In this document: piece after piece, positions 25,253-34,154 of the stretch
Position numbering within the stretch: the stretch's first letter is position 1
How the letters are laid out: each line of letters starts with the position of its first letter
NCBI GenBank assembly: GCA_017460395.1
Contig: JAFUBA010000214.1
Span: 1 to 52,936, forward strand
Reading direction: 5' to 3'
Source of the DNA: Clostridia bacterium
GTDB taxonomy: Bacteria > Bacillota > Clostridia > Christensenellales > Aristaeellaceae
DNA: 52,936 bases
The notes under the pieces: model-generated
What the model saw: the letters and a program-made list of their open reading frames with translations, nothing else
Database searches by the model: none
What the model was told of the DNA's origin: nothing
Program-made: the position numbers and the translations under genes

Positions 25253-25566
25253 TCTTCTGCAAGGGTTTTCACGATGGTCAGCACCATCTGCTTTTTCTTT
25301 TCGGGGAACTGGCGGAAGAGGAAGACGAGCTCGGACTCCAGCGTATCCGGCTCCCTGAACTGATCTTTCCCGCAGATCAGATAGTTTGGCGATACGCCGA
25401 GGTACTCTGAGATCTCGACGAGGTGCTTCAGGTAGGATGTGCTCTTGCCGGTCTTCCAGTTGTTGTAGGTCTGATCATGCAGATGAAGATATTCGATCAG
25501 CTGCTTCTGTTTTTTGCCCTGTTTCAGGAGCAGACTGCTGATTCTCTCAAGGACTTCGTTCGGCAT
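25249..25566 (-). CDS. XRE-family HTH regulator
   Basis: 105 residues with an N-terminal helix-turn-helix (KKQKQLIEYLHLHDQTYNNWK, about 18-38), a short middle segment and a C-terminal EKKKQMVLTIVKTLAEE helix likely for dimerisation. It resembles short cro/cI-type repressors of Clostridia and their phages. The ATG at 25566 has AAGGA about nine bases upstream. Its stop overlaps the start of the SfsA-like gene by four bases, so the two are translated together. It lies divergent to the glycerol-1-phosphate dehydrogenase gene with about 217 bases between, where it might bind. Target unknown. Confidence 0.82.
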   Translation of the reverse strand: MPNEVLERISSLLLKQGKKQKQLIEYLHLHDQTYNNWKTGKSTSYLKHLVEISEYLGVSPNYLICGKDQFREPDTLESELVFLFRQFPEKKKQMVLTIVKTLAEE

Positions 25567-25716
25567 AGGGAGATCTTCCTTTCGTATGTATGAACTTGCG
25601 TATATGAGAACTGTGATAGAATCTGATGTGTGGCTTCGACGGAACATCCTCAGGTAGAGGCCGTCCATAAAAAGTATATGTATGGGCGCCTGTGCTGTCA
25701 AAGGCGGGGAGATTGC

Positions 25717-25745
25717 TTGCAATGGACACCTGGGGCACGTACAAT
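25717..25745 (+). promoter_or_regulatory. Promoter of the araM-like/GH9 operon
   Basis: TTGCAA (25717-25722), a 17-base spacer and TACAAT (25740-25745), 38 bases before the start codon. Confidence 0.6.
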
Positions 25746-25783
25746 GGAGCCAGGATACGTTGCAGAGAACGGAGGCAGAGAGA

Positions 25784-26998
25784 ATGATGGAGTTTTCATG
25801 CTCCTGCATGCAGAAACACCACAGTATTCCTACAGAGACCATTGAGGTGTCGGAGCACGCCATCGGGAAGGTAGCGGAGATCCTGAAGGGCTATCACCGG
25901 ATCTTTCTCGTGGCGGATGAGAACACATGGAAGGTCGCCGGAAAGCGTGCAGCAGAGCTCCTCGAGGCTGCCGGCATGCTCTCCCACACCCTGGTGCTTC
26001 CGTCACCTGCACTCCCGAACGCTGAGAGCGTGGGCCGCGTCCTGATGGACGCCGGGCGTGACCGGGACGTGTATGACATCTGCGCCTTTTCCAGGAATCC
26101 CGACTATATCCTGGCCGTGGGATCGGGATCGGTCAACGACACGTGCCGCATGGTCAGCTACCGCCTGGGGATCCCCTACGGGGTGGCGGGCACGGCACCC
26201 TCCATGGACGGGTATGCCTCGGTGGTGGCACCGCTCCTGAACGGGAAGAAAAAGATCGTCTACAACTGCACGATCGCGCGGCACATCATCATCGATCTGA
26301 GCGTGAACAGGGAGGCGCCCTACCCGCTCCTCCTCTCCGGCATCGGCGACATGATCGGCAAGTACATCGCGATCCTCGACTGGGAGATCAGCAGGGACCG
26401 GAACGGGGAGTACTACTGCGATACCATCGCGGACATGGTGCTGAAGGCGACAGATCAGTGCCTGGATGTTGCCCCGAGCCTTGAAAACCGTGACATGACG
26501 GCCATCCGCGCCACCAGCGAGGGCCTGATCCTCTCCGGACAGTGCATCGCCTACTGCGGCTCCTCCCGCCCGGCCTCCGGCACGGAGCACATGATCGGGC
26601 AGACCTGGGAGGTGATGGACGTGGAGGAAGGGAAGGTACCGAACCTCCACGGGATCGAGGTGGGCGAGGGCACCTTTGCGGCCATCGAGATCTTCCGCAA
26701 GCTGTACAGGGAGACGGCGGATGCGCACGTGAAGGGACTCATAGAAAAGTACCTCCCGCACTTTGACAGGATCGAGGCGCTGCAGGGGACACTGAAGCTC
26801 CCCTTCACTGTCACGGACAGGGCGCGGTTCGTGGAGGGGATTCTCCGCGGGCGCACCTTCCGCGACCGCTACACGATCCTCCAGTACCTTTTCGACGAAG
26901 GAAAGCTCGAGGCGTACGCGGAGGCGGTCTACGATACCGTGATGGACCGGTATTTCTATCGCACATTCAGGGAACAGTTCCCGGAATGGAAGGCGTGA
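25784..26998 (+). CDS. araM: sn-glycerol-1-phosphate dehydrogenase (AraM/EgsA family)
   Basis: Reduces dihydroxyacetone phosphate to sn-glycerol-1-phosphate with NAD(P)H and a metal ion (Ni or Zn). 404 residues, as in Bacillus AraM. Visible are the nucleotide loop AVGSGSVNDTCRMVSY, the substrate/metal region VAGTAPSMDGYAS, and the metal-ligand histidines in GTEHMIGQ and NLHGIEVGEG. In Bacillus, AraM lies in the arabinose operon; here it precedes GH9 and hydrolase genes, again a sugar-polymer setting. The start is ATG 25784 with GGAGG eight bases upstream. The next gene starts ten bases after its stop, so they form an operon. It may supply archaeal-type glycerol phosphate for an unknown lipid or glycan. 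Confidence 0.9.
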   Translation: MMEFSCSCMQKHHSIPTETIEVSEHAIGKVAEILKGYHRIFLVADENTWKVAGKRAAELLEAAGMLSHTLVLPSPALPNAESVGRVLMDAGRDRDVYDICAFSRNPDYILAVGSGSVNDTCRMVSYRLGIPYGVAGTAPSMDGYASVVAPLLNGKKKIVYNCTIARHIIIDLSVNREAPYPLLLSGIGDMIGKYIAILDWEISRDRNGEYYCDTIADMVLKATDQCLDVAPSLENRDMTAIRATSEGLILSGQCIAYCGSSRPASGTEHMIGQTWEVMDVEEGKVPNLHGIEVGEGTFAAIEIFRKLYRETADAHVKGLIEKYLPHFDRIEALQGTLKLPFTVTDRARFVEGILRGRTFRDRYTILQYLFDEGKLEAYAEAVYDTVMDRYFYRTFREQFPEWKA

Positions 26999-27007
26999 GG
27001 GAAAGAC

Positions 27008-29356
27008 ATGCAGGAAACGTTTCTTCAGGAGGTCAGGGATTCCCTGTACATTCACTATCCCCTGAAACTCCCCCGCTCAGGGAGTTTCGAGGCAGGGTTT
27101 GAAGAGAAGCCGGTCCTCGGGACCTTGCCTGTGACGGAGGGCGCATTTCCGCTTCAGGCAGGTGCGGACACGGAGCTTGTGCGCGGGGAGGACCATATGA
27201 CCTTCTCCGCGAGGGTCTTTCAGGACAGGTGGCCCGGGGGCGCGTCCCCGGACGGGGACTACAGCAACTTCGGCACGGCAAGGATCACCTTCACGCTGCC
27301 CGGGCTGGACCTGCGGGATTACCAGCGGGTTTATATGGAGGTGCGGCCGCGCTCGCCGGGGCAGCAGGTCCAGCACCTGAACGTCTCCGTCACAAACGAC
27401 GGGGAGAAGAAGGTGCCGGATCCATACCTCCGGGAGGGCTCCACCGTCTTCGATCTGGAGGGGGACAGATGGCAGAAATGCATCTGGGCGTTTGGCGGGA
27501 TGCCGCGGGACGCCGTCACCTCCCTCAGCCTCTTTGTCTTCCTCAGCGGCAGCGACGCGGGCGCGCCGGGGGAGATCCACTACGACGTCAGGAACATCCG
27601 CTTTGAGAAGACCGGGGAGACGGAATTTGAGCGCGGCTGGGTGAATCCGAATACCGGGATCCGGCTCTCAAGCGTCGGATATTTCCCGGAGGACAGGAAG
27701 ACCGCGGTCGTGGGGACGGGGCACTCCACGTTTCTCCTCCGGCGGTCCGATACCGGGGAAATCGTTATGGAGGGCAGCGTGGAGCGCGTGGAAAACGAGC
27801 TCGGCGTCTTCCAGGTGGCGGACTTTTCTGCCCTCCGGGAGAACGGCATGTATGTCCTCGAGACGGGGGACGCGGTCAGCCCGGCCTTTGAGATCTCCCG
27901 GGACCTCTGCCGGGGGACGGCGTGGAAGCTGATCAACTTTTTCTTTTGCCTCAGGTGCGGGACACCGGTGCCGGGAAAGCACGGGACCTGCCACACGGAC
28001 ATCGTGGCGGAGCACCTGGGACAGCTTCTGCCCTACTGCGGCGGCTGGCACGATGCCGGCGATGTCTCCCAGCAGACGGCCCAGACGGCGGAGATCACCT
28101 GTGCCCTGTTTGAATGCGCCGAGGCGGTGCGGGAGGACAGGATGCTGTTTCTCCGCCTTCAGGAGGAGGCGCGCTGGGGCCTGGACTTCGTCCTGAAGAC
28201 CCGCTTCGGCGACGGATACCGGGCAACCTCCGCGGGCGCGACCCGCTTCACGGACGGGAAGATCGGGACCTTCGATGACGTGAAGGCCCGTGTCCACAAC
28301 CACAGCTTCGAAAACTACCTGTGTGCCGGGGTGGAAGCATATGCGGCCCTCTGTCTTCGCGGCGGGGATCCGGCGCTCTCTGCCACCGCCCTGCACGCCG
28401 CCCGGGAGGACTTCCGCTTCGCGGAGGAGGAGTTTGCCCTGCACGGCGTCCACCCGGCGCACATGTATGAGCACACCTGGAACAGCGGGTTTTCACAGTA
28501 CATGGCGGTGCGCCTGTGGAGCGCGAGCCTGCTGATGCAGGCGACGGGGGATGACGGCTATCGCCACGAGATATTTGAGAGTGCGGACCGACTCCTTGCC
28601 TGCCAGGAGACGGGCGGTGCGGGGCTCCCGTACACGGGCTTTTTCTACCGGGATGAGGACCACAGGGTGATTGTCCACTTCAACCACCAGTCGCGGGAGC
28701 ACCAGTTCATGCAGGCGCTGGCGGAGGCGTGCAGGGCATGCCCGGATGCGCCACAGAGGGAAAAATGGGAAACGGGCATGCGCCTCTACGGAGGCTACGC
28801 GAAGGCGGTCTCGGGGGCTACCTTGCCCTGGGGCATGCTGCCGGACGGCGTGCACCGGCTGGACGAGGCGGAGGACAGGGCACTGTTCCCGTACCTCCAC
28901 GTGACATGTTCCTGGGATGCGGAGAAGGAAAACTTTCTTGAACAGCTGCGCGCAGGGAAGGAGATCGCACCGGGCCATGTGCTCCGGCGCTTCCCCGTGT
29001 GGTTTTCCTTCCGGGGCAACAGCGCGGTCCTCCTCTCCCAGGGGAAGGCGGCCTCCATCCTGGGCACATATTTTCAGGACCCGGAGCTTCTCCAGATCGC
29101 CCACGAGCAGCTCTACTGGATGTGGGGCAAGAATCCCTTCGGTCAGTCGTTGGTCTACGGGGACGGGGCGAACTACTGCCGGCAGTACGCTGTGCTGTGC
29201 GGGGAGAGTGTCGGGGAGGTGCCGGTCGGCATCGAGACGCTGGAGAATGAGGACGTGCCCTACTGGCCGCAGAACAACAATGCCACCTTCCGGGAGGTAT
29301 GGGGAGCCGTCGCCTGCCGCCTGATGATGCTGTGTGCAGACACGCTGAAAAGCTGA
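27008..29356 (+). CDS. Glycoside hydrolase family 9 protein, cytoplasmic
   Basis: 782 residues. The N-terminal part (about 1-200) is beta-rich and may be a carbohydrate-binding-like module. It leads to an Ig-like CelD_N-type domain (VNPNTGIRLSSVGYFP...). The GH9 catalytic barrel follows, with its hallmark GGWHDAGD (about 345, holding the two catalytic aspartates) and a likely general-acid Glu763 in NNNATFREVWGAV. Family members cleave beta-1,4-glucans, xyloglucan or, in exo forms, cello- or chito-oligosaccharides. No signal peptide is present, so it should act on imported oligomers. It lies between araM and an esterase-like gene on the same strand with gaps of 9 and 16 bases. Substrate unknown. 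Confidence 0.82.
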   Translation: MQETFLQEVRDSLYIHYPLKLPRSGSFEAGFEEKPVLGTLPVTEGAFPLQAGADTELVRGEDHMTFSARVFQDRWPGGASPDGDYSNFGTARITFTLPGLDLRDYQRVYMEVRPRSPGQQVQHLNVSVTNDGEKKVPDPYLREGSTVFDLEGDRWQKCIWAFGGMPRDAVTSLSLFVFLSGSDAGAPGEIHYDVRNIRFEKTGETEFERGWVNPNTGIRLSSVGYFPEDRKTAVVGTGHSTFLLRRSDTGEIVMEGSVERVENELGVFQVADFSALRENGMYVLETGDAVSPAFEISRDLCRGTAWKLINFFFCLRCGTPVPGKHGTCHTDIVAEHLGQLLPYCGGWHDAGDVSQQTAQTAEITCALFECAEAVREDRMLFLRLQEEARWGLDFVLKTRFGDGYRATSAGATRFTDGKIGTFDDVKARVHNHSFENYLCAGVEAYAALCLRGGDPALSATALHAAREDFRFAEEEFALHGVHPAHMYEHTWNSGFSQYMAVRLWSASLLMQATGDDGYRHEIFESADRLLACQETGGAGLPYTGFFYRDEDHRVIVHFNHQSREHQFMQALAEACRACPDAPQREKWETGMRLYGGYAKAVSGATLPWGMLPDGVHRLDEAEDRALFPYLHVTCSWDAEKENFLEQLRAGKEIAPGHVLRRFPVWFSFRGNSAVLLSQGKAASILGTYFQDPELLQIAHEQLYWMWGKNPFGQSLVYGDGANYCRQYAVLCGESVGEVPVGIETLENEDVPYWPQNNNATFREVWGAVACRLMMLCADTLKS

Positions 29357-29372
29357 GAGGAGACGAAAACAG

Positions 29373-30338
29373 ATGCTGGATATGCACAGGACGCTCGGGG
29401 AGACGCTGTCGGATCCGAGGATTTCGCAGATCGCAAAGGATGCGATCCGGGACATGGATCTGACGCGGGAACCCATGTGGGGAAGGACGCTGGAGGAGCT
29501 CCGGGCAGAGCACTTCGGGGGCAACCTGGCCCTCGGCCTTGAGCGCCTCTTCCGAGCCGCCGGGAGCGGGAAGTGGTACTATGAGCTTTCGCGCCACGGC
29601 GATGAGAACACGAGCCTTACCTGGTTTCCATCCAGGGACCCTGCGGCCGATGCGCGGCCATACATCCTTCTCGTGCCGGGCGGCGGGTTTGTGAACGTGT
29701 GGAACCTGACGGAAGGGTGGCCGGTAGCTGCGCAGTACAATGAACTGGGCTATCACGTGTTCATCCTGACCTACCAGGTGCGGGGCGGGGACATTCTCCG
29801 GCGGAACATGGAGGACTTTGCGAGCGCAATTTCCTTCATTAGGGATCATGCCGGGGAGTTTCATGTGTCGGGCGATTACATGACCTGCGGCTTCTCCGCG
29901 GGCGGGTACCTCGTGTGCCTGTGGAACACGGAGAAGGGATATGCTGCCTTTGATCTTCCCTCCCCGAAGGCGGTCTTCCCGGTGTATCCTGTGACCAGCT
30001 GGAAGATCAGCCGGGAGAGAGGCTTTGCGCCGGACTCGGCCGTGCGCCTTTTTGGGTGCACCATCGACGAGGCATGTGATTCTGCCTTTGAGATCCCGGA
30101 GCATGCGGAGGGCTTCCCGCCCTGCGCACTCTTCCTTGCAGCTCAGGACGATCTGGTACCGCCGGACCACTCGAAGACCCTGGCCGCATCGCTTGAGAAG
30201 CTCGGGATTCCATGCCGGCTCGAGATCGGCCCAGAGGGCGGGCACGGCTTTGCAGACGGCACGGGCATGTGCATGGAAGGATGGCCGAAACGGGCCGTGC
30301 GGTGGGCTGAGGAGCTGCAGGCCCGGGCATCATCCTGA
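29373..30338 (+). CDS. Alpha/beta hydrolase (BD-FAE / acetyl-esterase-like)
   Basis: A 321-residue serine hydrolase. Oxyanion motif VPGGG (101-105, in place of HGGG), nucleophile Ser175 in GFSAGG, a likely Asp near 257 in AAQDDLVPP and His291 in GGHGFADG complete the triad. Family relatives remove acetyl or other acyl groups from plant polysaccharides, which fits the GH9 neighbour. Cytoplasmic, no signal peptide. GAGGAG precedes the ATG at 29373, and the gene lies 16 bases after GH9, as the last clear gene of the operon. Confidence 0.85.
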   Translation: MLDMHRTLGETLSDPRISQIAKDAIRDMDLTREPMWGRTLEELRAEHFGGNLALGLERLFRAAGSGKWYYELSRHGDENTSLTWFPSRDPAADARPYILLVPGGGFVNVWNLTEGWPVAAQYNELGYHVFILTYQVRGGDILRRNMEDFASAISFIRDHAGEFHVSGDYMTCGFSAGGYLVCLWNTEKGYAAFDLPSPKAVFPVYPVTSWKISRERGFAPDSAVRLFGCTIDEACDSAFEIPEHAEGFPPCALFLAAQDDLVPPDHSKTLAASLEKLGIPCRLEIGPEGGHGFADGTGMCMEGWPKRAVRWAEELQARASS

Positions 30339-30436
30339 TGCTGTGGAGGGCCGGAGCCATCCGTTTCATACTCACTGGGCGATCCCGCAGAAGCCGTGAT
30401 ACCTGATTTGGGCCGTGACGCCACAACGGAGGCTTC

Positions 30437-30673
30437 TTGATACTCAGAAGGGTGACAGCTATATTTTTCCAGTTGAAGTTCCTGGAAATGATCTACAGGG
30501 ATCATTTCTCTGCTCCATGTGATGAGTCCAAGATCAGAGAGAAACGGATGATCCTTGACAGTATGGGGGACGTCATTGCATCTCTGGACTACTCGGATGA
30601 TCCGGGACATGGCAGCGTGGAAGCGCTTCGTGTCATCATCGATCTCTATGAACGTCTTTTGAAGCAAGGTTAA
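30437..30673 (+). CDS. Small hypothetical protein, 78 aa, possibly a gene remnant
   Basis: The frame has a plausible coding pattern with amphipathic helices (FLEMIYRDHF, REKRMILDSMGDVIASLD, ALRVIIDLYERLLKQG). The only starts are TTG at 30437, four bases after GGAGG, or GTG at 30452. I recognise no family. It could be a true small protein or the tail of a truncated gene; GC is lower than in the GH9 operon before it. A long hairpin begins inside its stop codon. Confidence 0.45.
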   Translation: MILRRVTAIFFQLKFLEMIYRDHFSAPCDESKIREKRMILDSMGDVIASLDYSDDPGHGSVEALRVIIDLYERLLKQG

Positions 30674-30745
30674 GAGCTGCCCTCCGGCAATTTGCCGGAG
30701 GGCCGCTCTTATGTGTATTGGCAAATTGCCGGAGGGCATTCTTTT
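30672..30745 (+). terminator. Nested hairpins with a duplicated arm
   Basis: GCCCTCCGGCAA (30679-30690) pairs with TTGCCGGAGGGC at 30692-30703, extended by AAGAGC/GCTCTT outer arms (30672-30677 with 30705-30710). The same 12-base arm occurs again at 30726-30737, followed by ATTCTTTT. The left arm can therefore pair with either copy; only the second pairing puts a U-rich tail after the stem. Confidence 0.65.
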
Positions 30746-30814
30746 GTATAGCGGCATATCTGCCAGACAGATCACGGATTTCATGAGGTTGCCGCATCGT
30801 AACCCTTGATAACC

Positions 30815-30842
30815 TTGTAAAAAAGTTACTTTGCGGTATGCT
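30815..30842 (+). promoter_or_regulatory. Possible promoter of the 606-aa ATPase gene
   Basis: TTGTAA (30815-30820), a 16-base spacer and TATGCT (30837-30842). It would leave only about 12 bases of leader, so the assignment is weak. Confidence 0.3.
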
Positions 30843-30860
30843 GTGTGAGGAGGTGAGATC

Positions 30861-32681
30861 ATGAGCGATCAGGCAGTCATTCAGCGCATCCATGATATTG
30901 AAAATCAGCTGGCATTGATTCCTCCGGGCACCGTGGTGTACAAAACGATTCGCGGAAAAAAGCAGCCATATCTCCAGTGGAGGGAACAGGGAAAGACGAA
31001 GTCGAAGTACATCAAGATGGATGGACGTGAAAAGGCAATCGAAAAGGCAACACTTCGAAAAAACCTGACGGCAGAACTTGAGCAATTGAAATCTTCATTT
31101 CCAAACGCGGAAGCCCTGCTCCAGGCGCCAAGGTACCGCATGAACGTGAAGTATGGAGACAGGCTGTATGAGCAGGCAAAAGAACTGGCGAAACTTGAGC
31201 GGCGGGATTGCTATCTTAAGGTTCAGAAGTTTTTGCAGCTGCAGCTGATTGGACGAGTCGGCTTGTTGTATGGTCTTCGGAGAACAGGAAAGACAACGCT
31301 ATTGTTTCAGACCATTGCGGACCTGCCCGAGGAAGAAAGATCCCGCGCCGTGTATATCAAAGCGAAGAACACGGATACCATGGCGGACCTGGATGCAGAC
31401 CTGGATGAATTAAGCAAACGCGGGTACAGATACGTTTTTATCGATGAAGTGACCCTCCTGCATGACTTTATCGATACTGCCTCCATGATTTCGGATGTGT
31501 ACGCCATGATGGGTATGAAAATCATTCTGTCGGGCACAGATTCTTTGGGATTCTGGTTTTCACTGACACAGGAACTGTATGACCGGGCTTTCACAATTCA
31601 CACAACGTACATTCCGTTTTATGAGTATTCACGCCTCATGAAGATACAGGATGTGGATGAGTATATCCGCTATGGAGGAACGCTAAAGCCTTTAGAACTG
31701 GCATTTGATGATCCGGACGCCTTGGATGAGGATGCTGCTTTCCGCGACGATGAGAGCACAAGAAGATACATCGATACGGCGATTTGTAAAAACATCCAGC
31801 GGTCACTTCAGTACTGCGAAAGAGGAAATTACTTCAGACATCTTCGTACACTGTACGAAGCCGGTGAACTGACAGGGGCAATCAACAGAATCATTGAAAG
31901 CATGAATCATCAGTTTCTTCTTTCTACGCTGATGGGTCAGTTCAAATCTCATGATCTGGGGTCAGCGGCGGAAATGCTGAGAAAACAGCCGGACCCTGCG
32001 AAACGAACCAGAATTCTGGATAAGATTGATCGCGAAGCAGTGACACAGCATCTGATGCAGCTGCTTGATATACGCAGGCAGGAAGAGATGCAGACAGGCA
32101 TCACTGAGGCACACGTAAAAGAAATCAAAGAGTATTTGAAGGCGCTTGATCTTGTGGTGGACTGTCCGCGAAGAAACCTGGTGGCATCGCCGGAAGAATA
32201 TGTTTTGTTCACTCAGCCTGGTATGCGATATTGTCAGGCGCAGGCACTTGTGTACGCGCTGGTGAAAGACCCTGAGTTTGGCGCATGTTCTGAGATCGAA
32301 AGAAAGCTCGCGTGTGACAAAATACTGGACGATGTACGCGGGCGAATGCTGGAAGATATTGTCCTGCTGGACACCTCCCGCAGTCTTCCAAAGCACCGGA
32401 AAGCATTTAAACTGATTCTGAGCAGAAGTGAATTTGATATGGTGATCTATGATTCGATCGAAAATACATGTGAGGCATACGAGGTAAAGCACAGCGATGT
32501 AATCGTGCCACGGCAGTATCATGTTCTTTCAGATGAGGAGCAGTGCGAACAGGTGATGCAGCAATATGGAAAAATCACCAGAAAATGTATCATCTACAAG
32601 GGGAAGAGCTGCATGCTCGATAACGGGATCGAATATATCAATGCCGAAGAGTATCTGACCTCGCTTTCAGATAAGCCATAA
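30861..32681 (+). CDS. AAA (AAA_14-type) ATPase with N-terminal small domain
   Basis: 606 residues. An N-terminal segment (about 24-52, YKTIRGKKQPYLQWREQGKT) resembles a small domain often seen alone in Clostridia. An AAA core follows with Walker A YGLRRTGKTTL (137-147) and Walker B YVFIDEVTLL (Asp195-Glu196). The C-terminal part has the DUF4143-like pattern, with SEFDMVIYDSIENTCEAYEVKH giving a D...E-x-K arrangement of a nuclease-like fold. These ATPases are abundant accessory genes of unknown role. GGAGGTGAG precedes the ATG at 30861. GC is lower than in flanking operons, suggesting transfer. No partner gene is obvious. Confidence 0.85.
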   Translation: MSDQAVIQRIHDIENQLALIPPGTVVYKTIRGKKQPYLQWREQGKTKSKYIKMDGREKAIEKATLRKNLTAELEQLKSSFPNAEALLQAPRYRMNVKYGDRLYEQAKELAKLERRDCYLKVQKFLQLQLIGRVGLLYGLRRTGKTTLLFQTIADLPEEERSRAVYIKAKNTDTMADLDADLDELSKRGYRYVFIDEVTLLHDFIDTASMISDVYAMMGMKIILSGTDSLGFWFSLTQELYDRAFTIHTTYIPFYEYSRLMKIQDVDEYIRYGGTLKPLELAFDDPDALDEDAAFRDDESTRRYIDTAICKNIQRSLQYCERGNYFRHLRTLYEAGELTGAINRIIESMNHQFLLSTLMGQFKSHDLGSAAEMLRKQPDPAKRTRILDKIDREAVTQHLMQLLDIRRQEEMQTGITEAHVKEIKEYLKALDLVVDCPRRNLVASPEEYVLFTQPGMRYCQAQALVYALVKDPEFGACSEIERKLACDKILDDVRGRMLEDIVLLDTSRSLPKHRKAFKLILSRSEFDMVIYDSIENTCEAYEVKHSDVIVPRQYHVLSDEEQCEQVMQQYGKITRKCIIYKGKSCMLDNGIEYINAEEYLTSLSDKP

Positions 32682-32811
32682 GCTCTCATTTCAAGATGGA
32701 TTATGAGGCCTATGCACCATCCAGCATGTCAGGGAATCTCTCCTATGACATGACTCGGTGAATCAGAAAAGGCAAACAACGCAAGGCAGGCAAAGAAATC
32801 TTGCCATATGC

Positions 32812-32839
32812 TTGCACATCACAGGGAATTGTGTATAAT
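32812..32839 (+). promoter_or_regulatory. Promoter of the mgl operon
   Basis: TTGCAC (32812-32817), a 16-base spacer and consensus TATAAT (32834-32839), about 60 bases before mglB. A small CCCAT/ATGGG hairpin lies in the leader near 32853-32869. No clear CcpA or LacI-type operator was recognised. Confidence 0.7.
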
Positions 32840-32899
32840 CAGCGCAGACTCACCCATGGAAAAAATGGGAGGGAAATAAACAAAAGGAGACTGATTCCT

Positions 32900-33979
32900 A
32901 TGAAAAAGTTTCTTGCGCTCCTGCTGGCAGCCATGATGCTGACCGGCATGACTTCCGCTGCTCTGGCGGAAGGCTCTGCCTTCGTGTCCTGGTACACCTT
33001 CGGTGACGTGTATCTCACCTCCGTGCGTACCGCTCTGGACGCTGCCTTCGACGAGAAGGGCATTGCTGTGACCGATAAGGATTCCAACGGCATCCAGCAG
33101 ACCCAGATCGACGACATCAACACCGCACTGGTGACCGGCACCGATGCCCTGGTCATCAACCTGGTGGACTCCGGCGCCATCGGCACTGCCCAGAACCTCA
33201 TGGACACTGCCCGCGAACAGGACAAGCCCGCTGTGTTCTTCAACCGCGCTGTCTCCACTGACGACGCTGAAGCAGCCGAGCTGTTCAACGGCTATGAGAA
33301 GTCTGTCTTCGTCGGCACCAACTTCGAGGATGCAGGCAAGCTGGAAGGCCAGATGATCGGCGAATACGTCCTGGCCAACTATGATGCCATCGACCTCAAC
33401 GGCGACGGCGTGATCACCTATGTCATGTTCAAGGGTGACGAAGCCAACCAGGAAGCCATTGCCCGCACCAAGTATGCTCAGGAAGTCGCTGACGAGATCC
33501 TGACTGCTGCCGGCAAGCCCGCTCTGAAGTTCTACGATGATGCCAACGCCAACAAGTATCTCGTGGACCTCAACGGCACCTGGTCCAACGTGGCCTCCTT
33601 CGAATACCTGCAGACCATCCTGGCTCAGTACAACGAAGCCAACGGCAACATGGTCGAGGTTGTCATCTGCAACAACGACGACATGGCCATCGGCGCCATC
33701 AACGCTCTGACCCAGGCCGGCTACAACACCGGTGACGAGGGTGCTACCGTGATCCCCGTGTTCGGCGTGGACGCTGTGGACGCTGCCAAGGAACTGATCG
33801 CTGCCGGCCGTATGACCGGTACCGTGCTGCAGGATGCTGTCGGCATGGCCAACGCTGTGGCGACCATCACCTCCAACCTGATCTCCGGTGCTGACAAGTT
33901 CGAAGGCCTGGCCGAGAACGTGGTCATCGTGGACGGCTGGTTCGTGCAGATCCCCTATGCTCCCTACACTGGCGAATAA
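32900..33979 (+). CDS. mglB: Galactose/glucose-binding protein
   Basis: Sugar receptor of the Mgl importer, 359 residues. Signal peptide 1-23 ending SAALA before EG; no lipobox. The E. coli MglB calcium loop is matched by DLNGDGVITYVMFKGDEA (165-182). The later EVVICNNDDMAIGA, IPVFGVDA and GTVLQDA stretches follow MglB closely; FFNR at 113-116 is part of the sugar pocket. Codon use is strongly biased, fitting high expression. The ATG at 32900 has AAAGGAGA about ten bases upstream; longer in-frame starts lie before the promoter. First gene of mglBAC; a hairpin after it should make it more abundant than MglA and MglC. Confidence 0.93.
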   Translation: MKKFLALLLAAMMLTGMTSAALAEGSAFVSWYTFGDVYLTSVRTALDAAFDEKGIAVTDKDSNGIQQTQIDDINTALVTGTDALVINLVDSGAIGTAQNLMDTAREQDKPAVFFNRAVSTDDAEAAELFNGYEKSVFVGTNFEDAGKLEGQMIGEYVLANYDAIDLNGDGVITYVMFKGDEANQEAIARTKYAQEVADEILTAAGKPALKFYDDANANKYLVDLNGTWSNVASFEYLQTILAQYNEANGNMVEVVICNNDDMAIGAINALTQAGYNTGDEGATVIPVFGVDAVDAAKELIAAGRMTGTVLQDAVGMANAVATITSNLISGADKFEGLAENVVIVDGWFVQIPYAPYTGE

Positions 33980-33991
33980 TTCGTAGCTTCC

Positions 33992-34028
33992 ACCGGCCCG
34001 TTGCATGCGGTAGCGGGCCGGTTTCTTT
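33992..34028 (+). terminator. Partial terminator between mglB and mglA
   Basis: ACCGGCCCG (33992-34000) pairs with CGGGCCGGT (34014-34022), followed by TTCTTTTTC. Placed after mglB inside the operon, so read-through must feed mglAC. Confidence 0.75.
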
Positions 34029-34154
34029 TTCTGATTAATTGACTCAATCACTGCCTGCGATGCGGTGCATCGCTGAAATTCAAGGCCGATTGAAGGTCGA
34101 GGACCGGTACAGCCGGTCTTGGGGCTTCAACCTGATATAAAGGAGCAGCACAGC

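Noticed and set aside
25567-25716. XRE operator from repeated CGTAT elements near 25581-25610
   Set aside because: Only a loose direct repeat (CGTAT twice, about 12 bases apart) without clear dyad symmetry; too weak to list.
28818-30245. Minus-strand frame opposite GH9 and hydrolase genes
   Set aside because: Shadow frame; composition Pro/Arg-rich and no domain.
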